A DNA stretch of 64,000 bases from a virus, in IMG/VR virus record IMGVR_UViG_3300010883_000001, positions 62,001 through 126,000 of that record; one strand, given 5' to 3'. This document shows positions 16,886 to 25,389 of this stretch, one piece after another. The translations under genes and the position numbers were made by a program. Each line of letters starts with the position of its first letter. The first letter of the stretch is position 1. A model generated the notes under the pieces. That model did no database searches and was not told where the DNA came from. It was given only the letters and a program-made list of their open reading frames with translations.

Positions 16886-16917
16886 TCAATTTAATGTTTT
16901 ATTATATAATAAAACAT
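16882..16917 (+). promoter_or_regulatory. Promoter embedded in a perfect palindrome
   Basis: TTGATC (16882-16887), 17 bases, then TATAAT (16905-16910). The -10 lies inside a perfect 24-base palindrome (16894-16917; half-site ATGTTTTATTAT) whose right end covers the AT of the next start codon. Transcription would begin within a base or two of ATG 16916, giving a leaderless mRNA, and a dimeric repressor bound to the palindrome would block both. It drives the long replication/nucleotide operon. Confidence 0.6.
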
Positions 16918-17116
16918 GCAGACTTACACAACAAAACAAATAAAAGCAGCGATTGATGAAACCTTGCATAGGCATTCAACGCTACAGATTAATTTAGCAT
17001 CAAATAGAGCCAGGGAAGTTTTGGCATTAGAAATAATCCAAAAACTTAAACCTTATCTATCTCCTGCTGATCCAGCGGACGTTAGTAAGTTTTGGCCAAT
17101 GGATGAGGAGATATAG
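16916..17116 (+). CDS. Hypothetical small protein (66 aa)
   Basis: First gene of the replication/nucleotide operon. No Shine-Dalgarno is possible if transcription starts at the embedded promoter. Predicted mostly helical (TTKQIKAAIDETLHRHSTL; REVLALEIIQKLKPYL) with a Pro/Trp tail. Family unknown; leader position and the palindrome make an autoregulatory role possible but nothing in the sequence proves it. Confidence 0.55.
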   Translation: MQTYTTKQIKAAIDETLHRHSTLQINLASNRAREVLALEIIQKLKPYLSPADPADVSKFWPMDEEI

Positions 17117-17118
17117 GG

Positions 17119-17904
17119 ATGCCAGAAGGACCGGAAGTAAAGTTGTGTGGTGAGCGTTTAGCTTCAAATATTTCAGGTCAAACACTTAAATATATAGAGA
17201 TAATTTCAGGAAGATATTCTAAAAAGACACCTGGCGGAATTGAATTATTTGGAAAAGAATTGCCTACAACGGTTGTAGGTCCTGGTGTTCATGGGAAATT
17301 TATATATTGGATTATGAAAAATAATTATTTTCTATATAATACCCTGGGGTTAACCGGTGCATGGTCTTTGGAACAAGGTCCTTATTCTAGGGTTAAATTT
17401 TCATTTGAGAATCTAGATATTTTTTTTGATGATAAGAGAAATTTTGGCACTCTAAAGTTTGTTAAAGGAAAAGGGAATCTTTTATCAAAATTACAATCTT
17501 TAGGGCCAGATATGCTATCAGGGGACGTTGAAATATCTCTTTTTATTGATAGGCTAAGAGAGAAGAGCTCATGGGAAATTACAAAAGCATTAATGAACCA
17601 ATCCGTGGTTGCTGGGATTGGGAATTATATAAAATCGGAGTCACTATGGAAGACAAAAATTAATCCACACTCTAGGGTTTGTGATTTAGATAACGATACT
17701 TTAGCAGATCTATGCGTTAATATTAGAGATATAATGAGTGATAGCTATAAATCTCAAAAAGAAGGTGACAACTCGTTTAAATTATCGGTATATTCTAGGA
17801 AGAATGATCCTCATGATAATGAGATTATAAAGGAAAAAACAGAGGATGGTAGAACAACATACTGGTGTCCATCCGTACAACATAAAGGGACGATAAATGA
17901 ATAG
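17119..17904 (+). CDS. Fpg/Nei-family DNA glycosylase with zincless finger
   Basis: Base-excision repair glycosylase/AP lyase. Catalytic N-terminus PEGPE (Pro2 nucleophile, Glu3), a lysine in GVHGKF (about 59) for the beta hairpin, and a helix-two-turn-helix with GIGNYIKSESL (about 170-180). At the C-terminus the finger keeps the DGRTTYWCP hairpin with its DNA-binding Arg, but the cysteine pairs of the zinc finger are absent (K-N-D-P-H-D-N where C-x2-C is expected), so it is of the zincless type known from viral and plant enzymes. 261 residues matches the family. GGAG lies upstream. It overlaps the next gene by 8 bases. Oxidised purine versus pyrimidine preference cannot be decided. Confidence 0.87.
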   Translation: MPEGPEVKLCGERLASNISGQTLKYIEIISGRYSKKTPGGIELFGKELPTTVVGPGVHGKFIYWIMKNNYFLYNTLGLTGAWSLEQGPYSRVKFSFENLDIFFDDKRNFGTLKFVKGKGNLLSKLQSLGPDMLSGDVEISLFIDRLREKSSWEITKALMNQSVVAGIGNYIKSESLWKTKINPHSRVCDLDNDTLADLCVNIRDIMSDSYKSQKEGDNSFKLSVYSRKNDPHDNEIIKEKTEDGRTTYWCPSVQHKGTINE

Positions 17905-18112
17905 TTTAAAACTTTCTGATGATACGATCGCACAAATTGCAAAAATATTGCAGGTTGCAATTCTTACTGGAACTGACGTGGTGGATAACCTTCGCCAGTT
18001 AGAGCTAGTTACTAGTGAGGACGGCCGGCTAACGATGTCTGAGGATTATGCAAAAAATTTCGAAACTAATATCACCTCGATGTTGGAGGGGATAAGCGAA
18101 GAAAATGGGTGA
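17897..18112 (+). CDS. Conserved phage hypothetical protein (71 aa)
   Basis: Small acidic helical protein with LSDDTIAQIAKILQVAIL followed by TGTDVVDNLRQLEL, a pattern I associate with small conserved proteins of marine T4-like phages; function unknown. Overlaps its neighbours on both sides (ATGA-type coupling), so it is translated with the Fpg/Nei and MazG-like genes. Confidence 0.6.
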   Translation: MNSLKLSDDTIAQIAKILQVAILTGTDVVDNLRQLELVTSEDGRLTMSEDYAKNFETNITSMLEGISEENG

Positions 18113-18494
18113 TAAAAAAAAGGAGGATATGCTAATCAGCATATTCAGACTACGGGAAGAATTTATGCTAAGGATTAATGAGAAAATACCTGGTGTATAT
18201 CCCCCTTGGCCAGTCGTATTATCAGACAAGGCATCACAACAATCATTAAGAGAATCTGCACTTAAGGGTGTGGAGGAAATGTTTGAAGCATTACAACACT
18301 TAAAAAACTGGAAACCACATAGGGTAACAGAAATAAAAGAATTTAATAGAGAAGAGTTTCTTGAGGAGACTGTCGACGCATTTAATTATTTCTTTTCTTT
18401 GCTTGTTATGATGGGTGTTACACCTGAAGAGTTTTTTAATGCATATGTTAAGAAAGATACTACGATTCATAGAAGGCTAGAAGTAGGTTATTAA
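18105..18494 (+). CDS. MazG-like/dimeric dUTPase-type NTP pyrophosphatase
   Basis: All-alpha NTP pyrophosphatase superfamily. Metal-binding motifs: E57-E58-x-x-E61 (GVEEMFEAL) and, 26 residues on, E87-E88-x-x-D91 (LEETVDAF), followed by an FFSLLVMMGVTPEEFF helix and a K-K-D-T-T-I-H-R-R-L tail typical of dimeric dUTPases. It probably removes dUTP to prevent uracil incorporation; dCTP is an attractive alternative given the cytosine-modification genes downstream (T4 uses a dCTP/dUTPase). Starts inside the previous gene and abuts the UDP-glucuronate decarboxylase gene (shared base at 18494). Confidence 0.72.
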   Translation: MGDKKKEDMLISIFRLREEFMLRINEKIPGVYPPWPVVLSDKASQQSLRESALKGVEEMFEALQHLKNWKPHRVTEIKEFNREEFLEETVDAFNYFFSLLVMMGVTPEEFFNAYVKKDTTIHRRLEVGY

Positions 18495-19516
18495 TGAATA
18501 TTATCGTGACCGGTGCTGCAGGTTTTATAGGGCAAAACCTTACTAAGTGTCTATTAGATTCAGGACATAAGGTTATTGGGATCGATAATTTCTCTACAGG
18601 CGATAAAAACGTTTTTAAAGAATTCTCTTCAGAATATAAGAGCAGTTTTTTACCAATGCCTTTTGACGTAACACGAGAAGATAGTTGGAGAACCATGCTG
18701 ACTGTTGTACACAGGTTTTTTCGGGGCCAAAAGGACATATCAATATATCATCTTGCATGTCCAGCGTCTCCTCCAGCATATCAAAAATATCCTCTTCGTA
18801 CATTGGATACTTCATACTTGGGTACTAGAAACTGTTTAGAGTTTGCTGCATCTGTAAATGCAAAATTTTTATTTGCTTCTACATCGGAAGTTTACGGAAA
18901 CCCGTCTTGTAATCCGCAGTCGGAAGAATATTACGGTGATGTAAATACCGTTGGCCCCAGGGCTTGTTACGATGAAGGAAAAAGGGTCGCTGAGACTCTA
19001 TGTTATGAGTATAATAAGTGTATGGGAACTGATGTGACGATTGTTAGAATATTCAACACGTATGGTCCTGGAATGAAAGCTGATGACGGCAGAGTTGTTA
19101 GCAACTTTATAAATCAGGCAATCACAGGTAAGGAATTAACGATATATGGTGATGGCTCACAGACTCGAAGTTTTTGTTTTGTATCTGATATGGTTGATGG
19201 ATTGATTTTAGCTATGGGATCTGAGTATTTTGGGCCGATTAATTTAGGGAACCCAAATGAGATTACTGTTTCCAAGTTAACAAATATAGTATTAGAAAAA
19301 TGTAATGCACGAAATGCTATTAATTATTACCCATTACCTCAGGACGATCCATGCATCAGGAGACCCAACATAAATAAAGCTAAGTGGTTATTGGGGTGGG
19401 TACCCAAAGTTAGTCTAGATGAAGGTCTAGATAGGACGATACAATACTTTAGAGGTCTTTTACGTGTAGAACCTCAAGAACCATCATATAATTTAAAAAT
19501 TGGTTATGAAAAATGA
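18494..19516 (+). CDS. UDP-glucuronate decarboxylase-like (UDP-xylose synthase) SDR
   Basis: Extended short-chain dehydrogenase. NAD motif TGAAGFIG at 6-13. The stretch LACPASPPAYQKYP, then SEVYGNPSCNPQ, then V-G-P-R-A-C-Y-D-E-G-K-R-V-A-E-T is diagnostic of UDP-glucuronic acid decarboxylases, with catalytic Y and K in YDEGK (about 159-163) and the FNTYGP and DGRVVSNF stretches also kept. It converts UDP-glucuronate to UDP-xylose via a 4-keto intermediate. 340 residues fits the bacterial/short type. It lies between a nucleotide pyrophosphatase and DNA polymerase genes rather than in a polysaccharide cluster. A UDP-sugar epimerase and glycosyltransferase follow in the same operon. Confidence 0.87.
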   Translation: MNIIVTGAAGFIGQNLTKCLLDSGHKVIGIDNFSTGDKNVFKEFSSEYKSSFLPMPFDVTREDSWRTMLTVVHRFFRGQKDISIYHLACPASPPAYQKYPLRTLDTSYLGTRNCLEFAASVNAKFLFASTSEVYGNPSCNPQSEEYYGDVNTVGPRACYDEGKRVAETLCYEYNKCMGTDVTIVRIFNTYGPGMKADDGRVVSNFINQAITGKELTIYGDGSQTRSFCFVSDMVDGLILAMGSEYFGPINLGNPNEITVSKLTNIVLEKCNARNAINYYPLPQDDPCIRRPNINKAKWLLGWVPKVSLDEGLDRTIQYFRGLLRVEPQEPSYNLKIGYEK

Positions 19517-22500
19517 AAAAAACACCCTCAAGATTCGTAGGTCTTCATGCACATTCTGGATTTTCTACATTTGATGGATTAGGATACCCTCAAGAACATA
19601 TTGATTATGTAAAATCAAATGGAATGGACTGTTGGGCACTTACTGACCATGGTCACATGAATGGTTTTGCACATGCTTATTTACATGCTGAAAAATTAAA
19701 AAAGCTTGGTGAGAATTTTAAATTTATTCCCGGGTGTGAAATGTATGTTCATCCGGATTTAGATGTATGGAGTCTAGACTACAAGCTAGCCCGGGCGGCA
19801 AAGCGAGGTGATCATGAGTCGATCACAAAACTTAGACAGCAAAGGGAGTCCATAGTAACCCCTATTCTTGCAGTAACCGATCGCGATGATGAGATTATAG
19901 ATGTTGATATAAATGAAGGAGGTATGACTGTAGAGAATGAGGAGGAGACTAAGTCTGCAAAATTTTATGATCCCGTTAAACGCCGGCATCATTTAGTTGT
20001 ACTACCTAGAACTAGTGAGGGTTTAAAACGTTTATTTTCATTGGTCTCCAAAGGTTATCTTGAGGGATTTTATAGATTTCCGCGTGTAGATTATAAGATG
20101 TTAAAAGAGGCCGCTAAAGGTGGTCATTTAATGCTTAGTACGGCATGCCTAGGAGGCCCCGTCGCATATGAAGTATTCAGGCATTTACAAGAAGTTTCAT
20201 TTAATAATCTTAATGCTTCTCTTTTAGATGATAGATCATTAATGGAGAAGACAATCCTTGGTGTTGGAAATGCATATGGATCACTGTGTGACGCAGTAGG
20301 GCGTGAGAACGTTATGCTTGAGTTACAGTTCAATAAACTCCCAGCTCAACATTTGGTGAATAGAGCTATACTTGAGTATTCTAGAAGAAACAATTTATCA
20401 GATCAATTAATAGTAACTTGCGACTCGCACTATGCAAATCCAGAACATTGGAAAGAGAGAGAATTATATAAGAAGTTAGGATGGTTAAATTATCGTGATT
20501 ATGATCCTTCTTCGTTACCACAAAGTCGCGACGATTTAGAGTGTGAATTATATCCGAAAAACGAAACACAGGTCTGGGATTCATATACAAATACATCTTC
20601 TGGGTATGATTTTTATAATGATGAAGAGATATGTAGCGCTATTGAGAGAACGCATGATATAGCACACGAAATGATAGGCGATATCACAGCCGATAAAAAA
20701 ATGAAGCTGCCGTCATATATAGTACCTCAAGGCACTGATGAAAACACGGCACTTCTAGAAGCTTGTAAAAAAGGATTAATAGAGAAGGGCTTACATGCTA
20801 ACAATGAATATATAGACCGCTTAAAGCTAGAGCTCTCTGTAATACGCAGTAAGGATTTTTCTAGATATTTTTTGACGATGAAGTCAATTCTTGATATTGC
20901 AAGAGAACGCATGTTGATAGGACCGGGTCGAGGATCCGCAGCTGGTAGTCTGGTTGCATATGTACTTGGAATAACAAACGTTGATCCTATAGAATATGGA
21001 TTATTGTTTGAAAGATTTTTATCTGTCCATCGTGAGGGCGCACCAGACATTGATACTGACGTAGGCGATAGGGATCTTCTGATTGATCTACTCAAGGCAA
21101 ATTTTGGTGATCAGAATGTTGTTCCTATTTCAAATTATAACACTTTTAAATTGAAATCATTAGTAAAAGATATATCACGTTTTTATGGTATACCCTTTGA
21201 CGAAGTAAATAAGGCACTGGCACCGGTTGAGAATGACGTAAAAAAAGTAGTCTTTACAAAGGGTACCGACAAAAACCTTTTCGTGTTATTGTATGAAGAT
21301 GCCATTGCACACTCGGCATCATTTCGAAGTTTTATTGAAAAGTATCCTGAGGTAGCTGAACCAATCGAAATTTTATTTAAGCAAAATAAGTCCTTGGGTC
21401 GACATGCTGGCGGAGTAATAATCAGTGAAAATATTCCGGAGCAGATGCCCTTGATACTCGCAAGGGGTGAGCTACAGACCCCTTGGGTCGAAGGGATGCA
21501 TTATAAACATCTGGAAGAGTTTGGGTGGATTAAATTTGATCTTCTTGGATTAGAAACCCTACGAATAATCCAACGTTGTATAGAGCTAGTTTTGAAGAGG
21601 CATGAGGGAAATGAGAACCCGACTTTTGTTGATGTGAAGAAATGGTTTGACCAAAACATGGATCCGAAAGTCATAGATTTTAATGATGAAGAAGTGTTTC
21701 GAAACATATATCATCAAGGAAAATGGGCTGGAATATTTCAGGCTACGCAACGAGGCGCACAGGCATTTTTTAAGAAAGGAAAGCCTTTGAGTATTATTGA
21801 TGTTGCTACGCTTACATCAATTTATCGCCCAGGTCCGTTAAGTGCTAATGTGCATAAGATATATTTGGGATCAAAGGACAATCCAGAAGATATAGATTAT
21901 CAACATGATCTTATTAAACAGGTTCTGGAACCGACATATGGTGCGATAATCTTTCAAGAGCAAGTTATGGAGTTATGCAACGTTGTAGCCGGTTTCCCTC
22001 AGGAAGACTGTGATAAGGTTCGTAGAACAATCATGAAGAGATCTGCGTCTAAGGCAGATGCTATGAAAGCCGAGGCTGAAGCTTTAAAGAACAGATTTGT
22101 TGAGGGTGCTGTCACAAATGGCGTGGCACAGGATGTTGCTAGCGAATTATATGAGAAAATCTTATTTTTCTCCGGATATGGTTTTAATAAATCTCATGCC
22201 GTATCTTACGCAGTTGATTCTTACTATTGCGCATGGTTGATGCACTACTATGAGGAGGAATGGCTGTGTGCTTATCTTGAGGCTATGTCAAGTACTCCGG
22301 ATAAGTTGGCAAAAGCATCTAGCGAGATTAAAAAGCTGGGATATAAGACGGTACCTCTAGACATAAATTATGCTGAAAAGACCTGGACAATATTAGACGG
22401 GAAGAAATTTATGCCATCATTCTTATCATGCAAAGGTATAGGACTAGCCGCAATCGACGAGATTATGAAAAATAGACCGTATAGCTCAGTTGATGATTTA

Positions 22501-23112
22501 CTATGGGATGAATCAGGTAAGTGGCGACATTCAAAGTTTAATAAGCGTGCGTTAGGCTCACTTATTCGTGTTTGTGCATTTGGGTCCATGGGCTTAGTTG
22601 GCGAAAGGAAGGCATTTTCTTCATATAAGCAGATGCACGAAATACTAATAGATAAAAACCAAGATATAAAAAAGTCAACAAGGAAAGATCCATGGAGAGG
22701 TAAAAAAGCAATGACTGAATTGCTGGTTGAATCAGATACTTCAAGCGAATGGACATCTTATGAGCTAGCAAAGAATAGTATTGAGCTGTTGGGATCATTT
22801 AGTTCGAAATTACTAGTGGATGACGAGTTACAAAAAGAGCTACAAAAAAGAGGCATTCACACAATTGATGAATATCACTCAAAAGACCTATATTGGTTTA
22901 TTGTAAAGAAGGCAATCCCAAAGTTGACAAAGAATAAAAAGCCGTATCTACTATTGACAATATCTGGTACTGAAGGATCGGAAAGTCGGATGTTCTACTG
23001 GGGATGGAATGGAAACACAGATATATCAGAGTTTTCAGTTTGTGTGGCAGAAATTGACAGGAGCGATTTTGGATTTTCAACTAGATCCGGAAAGATAAAG
23101 GTAATTAGATAA
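19513..23112 (+). CDS. dnaE: DNA polymerase III alpha subunit (DnaE-type), C-family replicase
   Basis: The phage replicative polymerase, 1199 residues. PHP domain at the N-terminus (HAHSGFSTFDG, TDHGHMNGF, PGCEMYV, HHLVVLPRTSEG, LSTACLGGPV, CDSHYANP) keeps most metal ligands, so PHP exonuclease activity is possible. Palm: GPGRGSAAGSLVAYVLG (about 471) and P-D-I-D-T-D (about 515) with the catalytic aspartates; GRHAGGVIISE; YRPGPLS (about 771); GYGFNKSHAVSYA in the fingers; a helix-hairpin-helix KGIGLAAIDEIM near 975; a small C-terminal OB-like part. An acidic insertion of about 80 residues lies in the PHP domain (about 80-155). Overlaps the upstream stop (ATGA). No clamp loader or clamp is seen in the window. 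Confidence 0.95.
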   Translation: MKKTPSRFVGLHAHSGFSTFDGLGYPQEHIDYVKSNGMDCWALTDHGHMNGFAHAYLHAEKLKKLGENFKFIPGCEMYVHPDLDVWSLDYKLARAAKRGDHESITKLRQQRESIVTPILAVTDRDDEIIDVDINEGGMTVENEEETKSAKFYDPVKRRHHLVVLPRTSEGLKRLFSLVSKGYLEGFYRFPRVDYKMLKEAAKGGHLMLSTACLGGPVAYEVFRHLQEVSFNNLNASLLDDRSLMEKTILGVGNAYGSLCDAVGRENVMLELQFNKLPAQHLVNRAILEYSRRNNLSDQLIVTCDSHYANPEHWKERELYKKLGWLNYRDYDPSSLPQSRDDLECELYPKNETQVWDSYTNTSSGYDFYNDEEICSAIERTHDIAHEMIGDITADKKMKLPSYIVPQGTDENTALLEACKKGLIEKGLHANNEYIDRLKLELSVIRSKDFSRYFLTMKSILDIARERMLIGPGRGSAAGSLVAYVLGITNVDPIEYGLLFERFLSVHREGAPDIDTDVGDRDLLIDLLKANFGDQNVVPISNYNTFKLKSLVKDISRFYGIPFDEVNKALAPVENDVKKVVFTKGTDKNLFVLLYEDAIAHSASFRSFIEKYPEVAEPIEILFKQNKSLGRHAGGVIISENIPEQMPLILARGELQTPWVEGMHYKHLEEFGWIKFDLLGLETLRIIQRCIELVLKRHEGNENPTFVDVKKWFDQNMDPKVIDFNDEEVFRNIYHQGKWAGIFQATQRGAQAFFKKGKPLSIIDVATLTSIYRPGPLSANVHKIYLGSKDNPEDIDYQHDLIKQVLEPTYGAIIFQEQVMELCNVVAGFPQEDCDKVRRTIMKRSASKADAMKAEAEALKNRFVEGAVTNGVAQDVASELYEKILFFSGYGFNKSHAVSYAVDSYYCAWLMHYYEEEWLCAYLEAMSSTPDKLAKASSEIKKLGYKTVPLDINYAEKTWTILDGKKFMPSFLSCKGIGLAAIDEIMKNRPYSSVDDLLWDESGKWRHSKFNKRALGSLIRVCAFGSMGLVGERKAFSSYKQMHEILIDKNQDIKKSTRKDPWRGKKAMTELLVESDTSSEWTSYELAKNSIELLGSFSSKLLVDDELQKELQKRGIHTIDEYHSKDLYWFIVKKAIPKLTKNKKPYLLLTISGTEGSESRMFYWGWNGNTDISEFSVCVAEIDRSDFGFSTRSGKIKVIR

Positions 23113-24200
23113 TGCGGGTCTTAGTAGTCGGAGGAGGTATATTTGGTACCACGATAGCATCAGAACTATCAGAGCATGGAAATGATGTAACATTAATTGA
23201 AAAAGAAAATACCTTGATGACGGCAGCCAGCAGGGTAAATCATAATCGTGTTCATTTTGGCTATCACTATCCTCGTAGTCCAGAGACGGCAAGACAATGT
23301 CTAGACAGCATTCCCAGTTTTTTAATGCATTATGGTGATTCTGTAGTATCGGATTTCCCTAACTATTATACGATTGCTAATGAAGGTAGCTTCGTAACCC
23401 CGGAACAGTTTATTGATTTTTGTAAAGAGGTTAAAATTGATTTCTACGAACAATATCCACCTAAGCATCTTCTTAGAAGAGACAAGCTAGCAGCTAGCTT
23501 TAGGGTAAGAGAGCCTATTTTTAGTACCAGTCGATTAGCACAGCTAGTTAACGATCGATTAGATCGAGCAGGTGTGAACGTTCTTGTAAGGACACAAATT
23601 ACTAAGGCTAAGAAAAATCCTGGAGGTGGATACTCTGTAATGATAAATGGTGCTAGGTGTATATTTGATAAGGTTATTAATGCAACATACGCCGGCCTGA
23701 ATACTGTAAATAAGGTGTTTAATGTCCGGCCTCATGAACTACGGTTTGAGGAGACAGTAGTACCAGTATTCAAGTTCAGTCACACACCTGTTGGGCTGAC
23801 TATAATGGATGGTCCCTATTGTACTATAATGCCTCATGGAAATATTTCGGAAGAGTTTTTACTTTGGCATGTTGATGGCGGAGTTTTATCTCATGCTACT
23901 GACATTAAAAATATTCGTAGGGTTGTGTCATCTGATGAAGAGATCGCGGCTCGTATAATTGAGATGTCTGCTGAGTTTATGCCTTTTATGGAGGGCGTGG
24001 AATTTCTTTCATTGATGAAAACAGTAAAGACTGTCTATGAGAATAAGTATGATGCAAGAATGTCTGAGGTTCATACGTACGACGACAGTCCGGACTTTAT
24101 CTCAGTATTATCTGGGAAGATAATGTGTGCACCTCAGATTTCATATCAGGTTCGAGAATTAGTTAGGGGTAAGAAGTATCACAGGAGTATTTTGGTATGA
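23112..24200 (+). CDS. FAD-dependent oxidoreductase (DAO-like)
   Basis: N-terminal Rossmann FAD motif G-G-G-I-F-G at 7-12 with the acidic end LIEKE, then N-H-N-R-V-H-F-G-Y-H-Y-P-R-S around 43-56, a signature of a DAO-family branch common in bacterial surface-polysaccharide clusters. A middle substrate domain and the C-terminal SGKIM flavin segment are present. 362 residues, one shared base with dnaE. The substrate is unknown; it could oxidise a sugar or a modified base or nucleotide. Its place between dnaE and sugar/nucleotide genes favours a role in the same pathway, but that is inference. Confidence 0.72.
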   Translation: MRVLVVGGGIFGTTIASELSEHGNDVTLIEKENTLMTAASRVNHNRVHFGYHYPRSPETARQCLDSIPSFLMHYGDSVVSDFPNYYTIANEGSFVTPEQFIDFCKEVKIDFYEQYPPKHLLRRDKLAASFRVREPIFSTSRLAQLVNDRLDRAGVNVLVRTQITKAKKNPGGGYSVMINGARCIFDKVINATYAGLNTVNKVFNVRPHELRFEETVVPVFKFSHTPVGLTIMDGPYCTIMPHGNISEEFLLWHVDGGVLSHATDIKNIRRVVSSDEEIAARIIEMSAEFMPFMEGVEFLSLMKTVKTVYENKYDARMSEVHTYDDSPDFISVLSGKIMCAPQISYQVRELVRGKKYHRSILV

Positions 24201-24862
24201 TAAAGAATATACTAATTTTTGGTGCATCTGGTTATGTGGCACGTCATTTTAGCGAAAAATATTTTAATCATTATAATATTATTCACTTTGCTAGAGAAGA
24301 TTTTGATTTTTTGAGACCTGATTTTGAAAAATTGGTTGAAAATTTAATCGAGAAACTTCAACATTTACGGCAACCACGACATGGCGGCGTAGATGGGATT
24401 GTGTTTTTGCAAGGAATTAACCCCTCATTTGGAGTAAGTGACATAGATGATAATCAGTTTCATGATATGTTAAGTATAAATTTATCAGTACCACTTCAGG
24501 TTATTAGGCAAATTAAAGACTGGATTAATAAAAGTGCATCAATCACATTTATATCATCCATTGCAAGAAAGAAAGGGAGTTATGATCCGAGCTATGCTTC
24601 TGCAAAAGCGGGGCTGGTTGGACTTCAGCAGGCTTTGTCAAATCATTTTTCTGATATTCGTTTTAATACGATATCACTCGGGTTGGTTGGGGGATCCCCT
24701 GTTCACGAGGGAATGACAGATGATTTTGCCCTTAAACATCTAGATGCCATGGGAGGAAAATTGGTAAAAGTTGATGATGTTTGTAAAGCTATAGGTTTTT
24801 TGATAGAATGTGATAGTATTTCTCGCGCGATTATTCCAATTGATAGAGGGTTTAAGTTATGA
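24197..24862 (+). CDS. Short-chain dehydrogenase/reductase
   Basis: Classical SDR of 221 residues: cofactor motif G-A-S-G-Y-V-A at 9-15, the LQG-x-N segment corresponding to NNAG, catalytic Ser in ISSIARKKG and Y-x-x-x-K in S-Y-A-S-A-K (about 134-138), and a C-terminal segment I-I-P-I-D-R-G typical of SDRs. NAD(P)-dependent oxidation or reduction of a hydroxyl/keto group is expected; the substrate is unknown. Start and stop overlap neighbours by 4 bases, so it is translationally coupled to the FAD enzyme and the kinase. Confidence 0.78.
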   Translation: MIKNILIFGASGYVARHFSEKYFNHYNIIHFAREDFDFLRPDFEKLVENLIEKLQHLRQPRHGGVDGIVFLQGINPSFGVSDIDDNQFHDMLSINLSVPLQVIRQIKDWINKSASITFISSIARKKGSYDPSYASAKAGLVGLQQALSNHFSDIRFNTISLGLVGGSPVHEGMTDDFALKHLDAMGGKLVKVDDVCKAIGFLIECDSISRAIIPIDRGFKL

Positions 24863-25389
24863 GTGATCAAAAGATCATAATCTTTGATGGTCCGGACGGG
24901 TGTGGAAAGACAAATATCGCAGCTGCGTTGTCAAGACTTCTAGATATTCCCGTTTTTAAGAATGAATTTGAATGGGATCATTTTAATCTTGGCTCAAGTA
25001 ATGATTATTTTATTAAAGCAATAGAATATCAGCACCCCTACGTGTTATCTTTCTTAAAGCAAACCAGACATTCAGCAATATTTGATAGGGCTCATCCTTC
25101 TGAGTTTGCATACTCCCGCGTATTTGAGAGAACAACAAGTTGGAGGGCTTTAAAGATGTGTGATGATATGAGTGCTGAAATGTCTGTAAAAATAATTATT
25201 CCCTATCGCACAAATTATGAAAATGTCGATGATGAGTTTGGGGTAAATCCCATAAAGCTAGTAGAGATTGAATCCGAGTATAGAGCATTTGCTAAGTGGA
25301 CCAAGTGTGATGTAATGTGGTTAAATGTTGATGATGAAGATTTAGATAGGGAAATTAAGGAAATCGTTGATTTTTTGGAGATGGTATAA
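24859..25389 (+). CDS. P-loop deoxynucleoside monophosphate kinase-like protein
   Basis: Walker A G-P-D-G-C-G-K-T at 11-18, followed by a thymidylate-kinase-like D-R-A-H-P-S-E-F-A-Y-S motif (about 77-87) where the DR(Y/F)xxS segment of TMP kinases binds the monophosphate, and a C-terminal helix. 176 residues is short for TMP kinase (about 210), with the lid region reduced. It may phosphorylate dTMP, or a hydroxymethylated dCMP as T4 gp1 does. Overlaps SDR and glycosyltransferase genes. Confidence 0.75.
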   Translation: MSDQKIIIFDGPDGCGKTNIAAALSRLLDIPVFKNEFEWDHFNLGSSNDYFIKAIEYQHPYVLSFLKQTRHSAIFDRAHPSEFAYSRVFERTTSWRALKMCDDMSAEMSVKIIIPYRTNYENVDDEFGVNPIKLVEIESEYRAFAKWTKCDVMWLNVDDEDLDREIKEIVDFLEMV

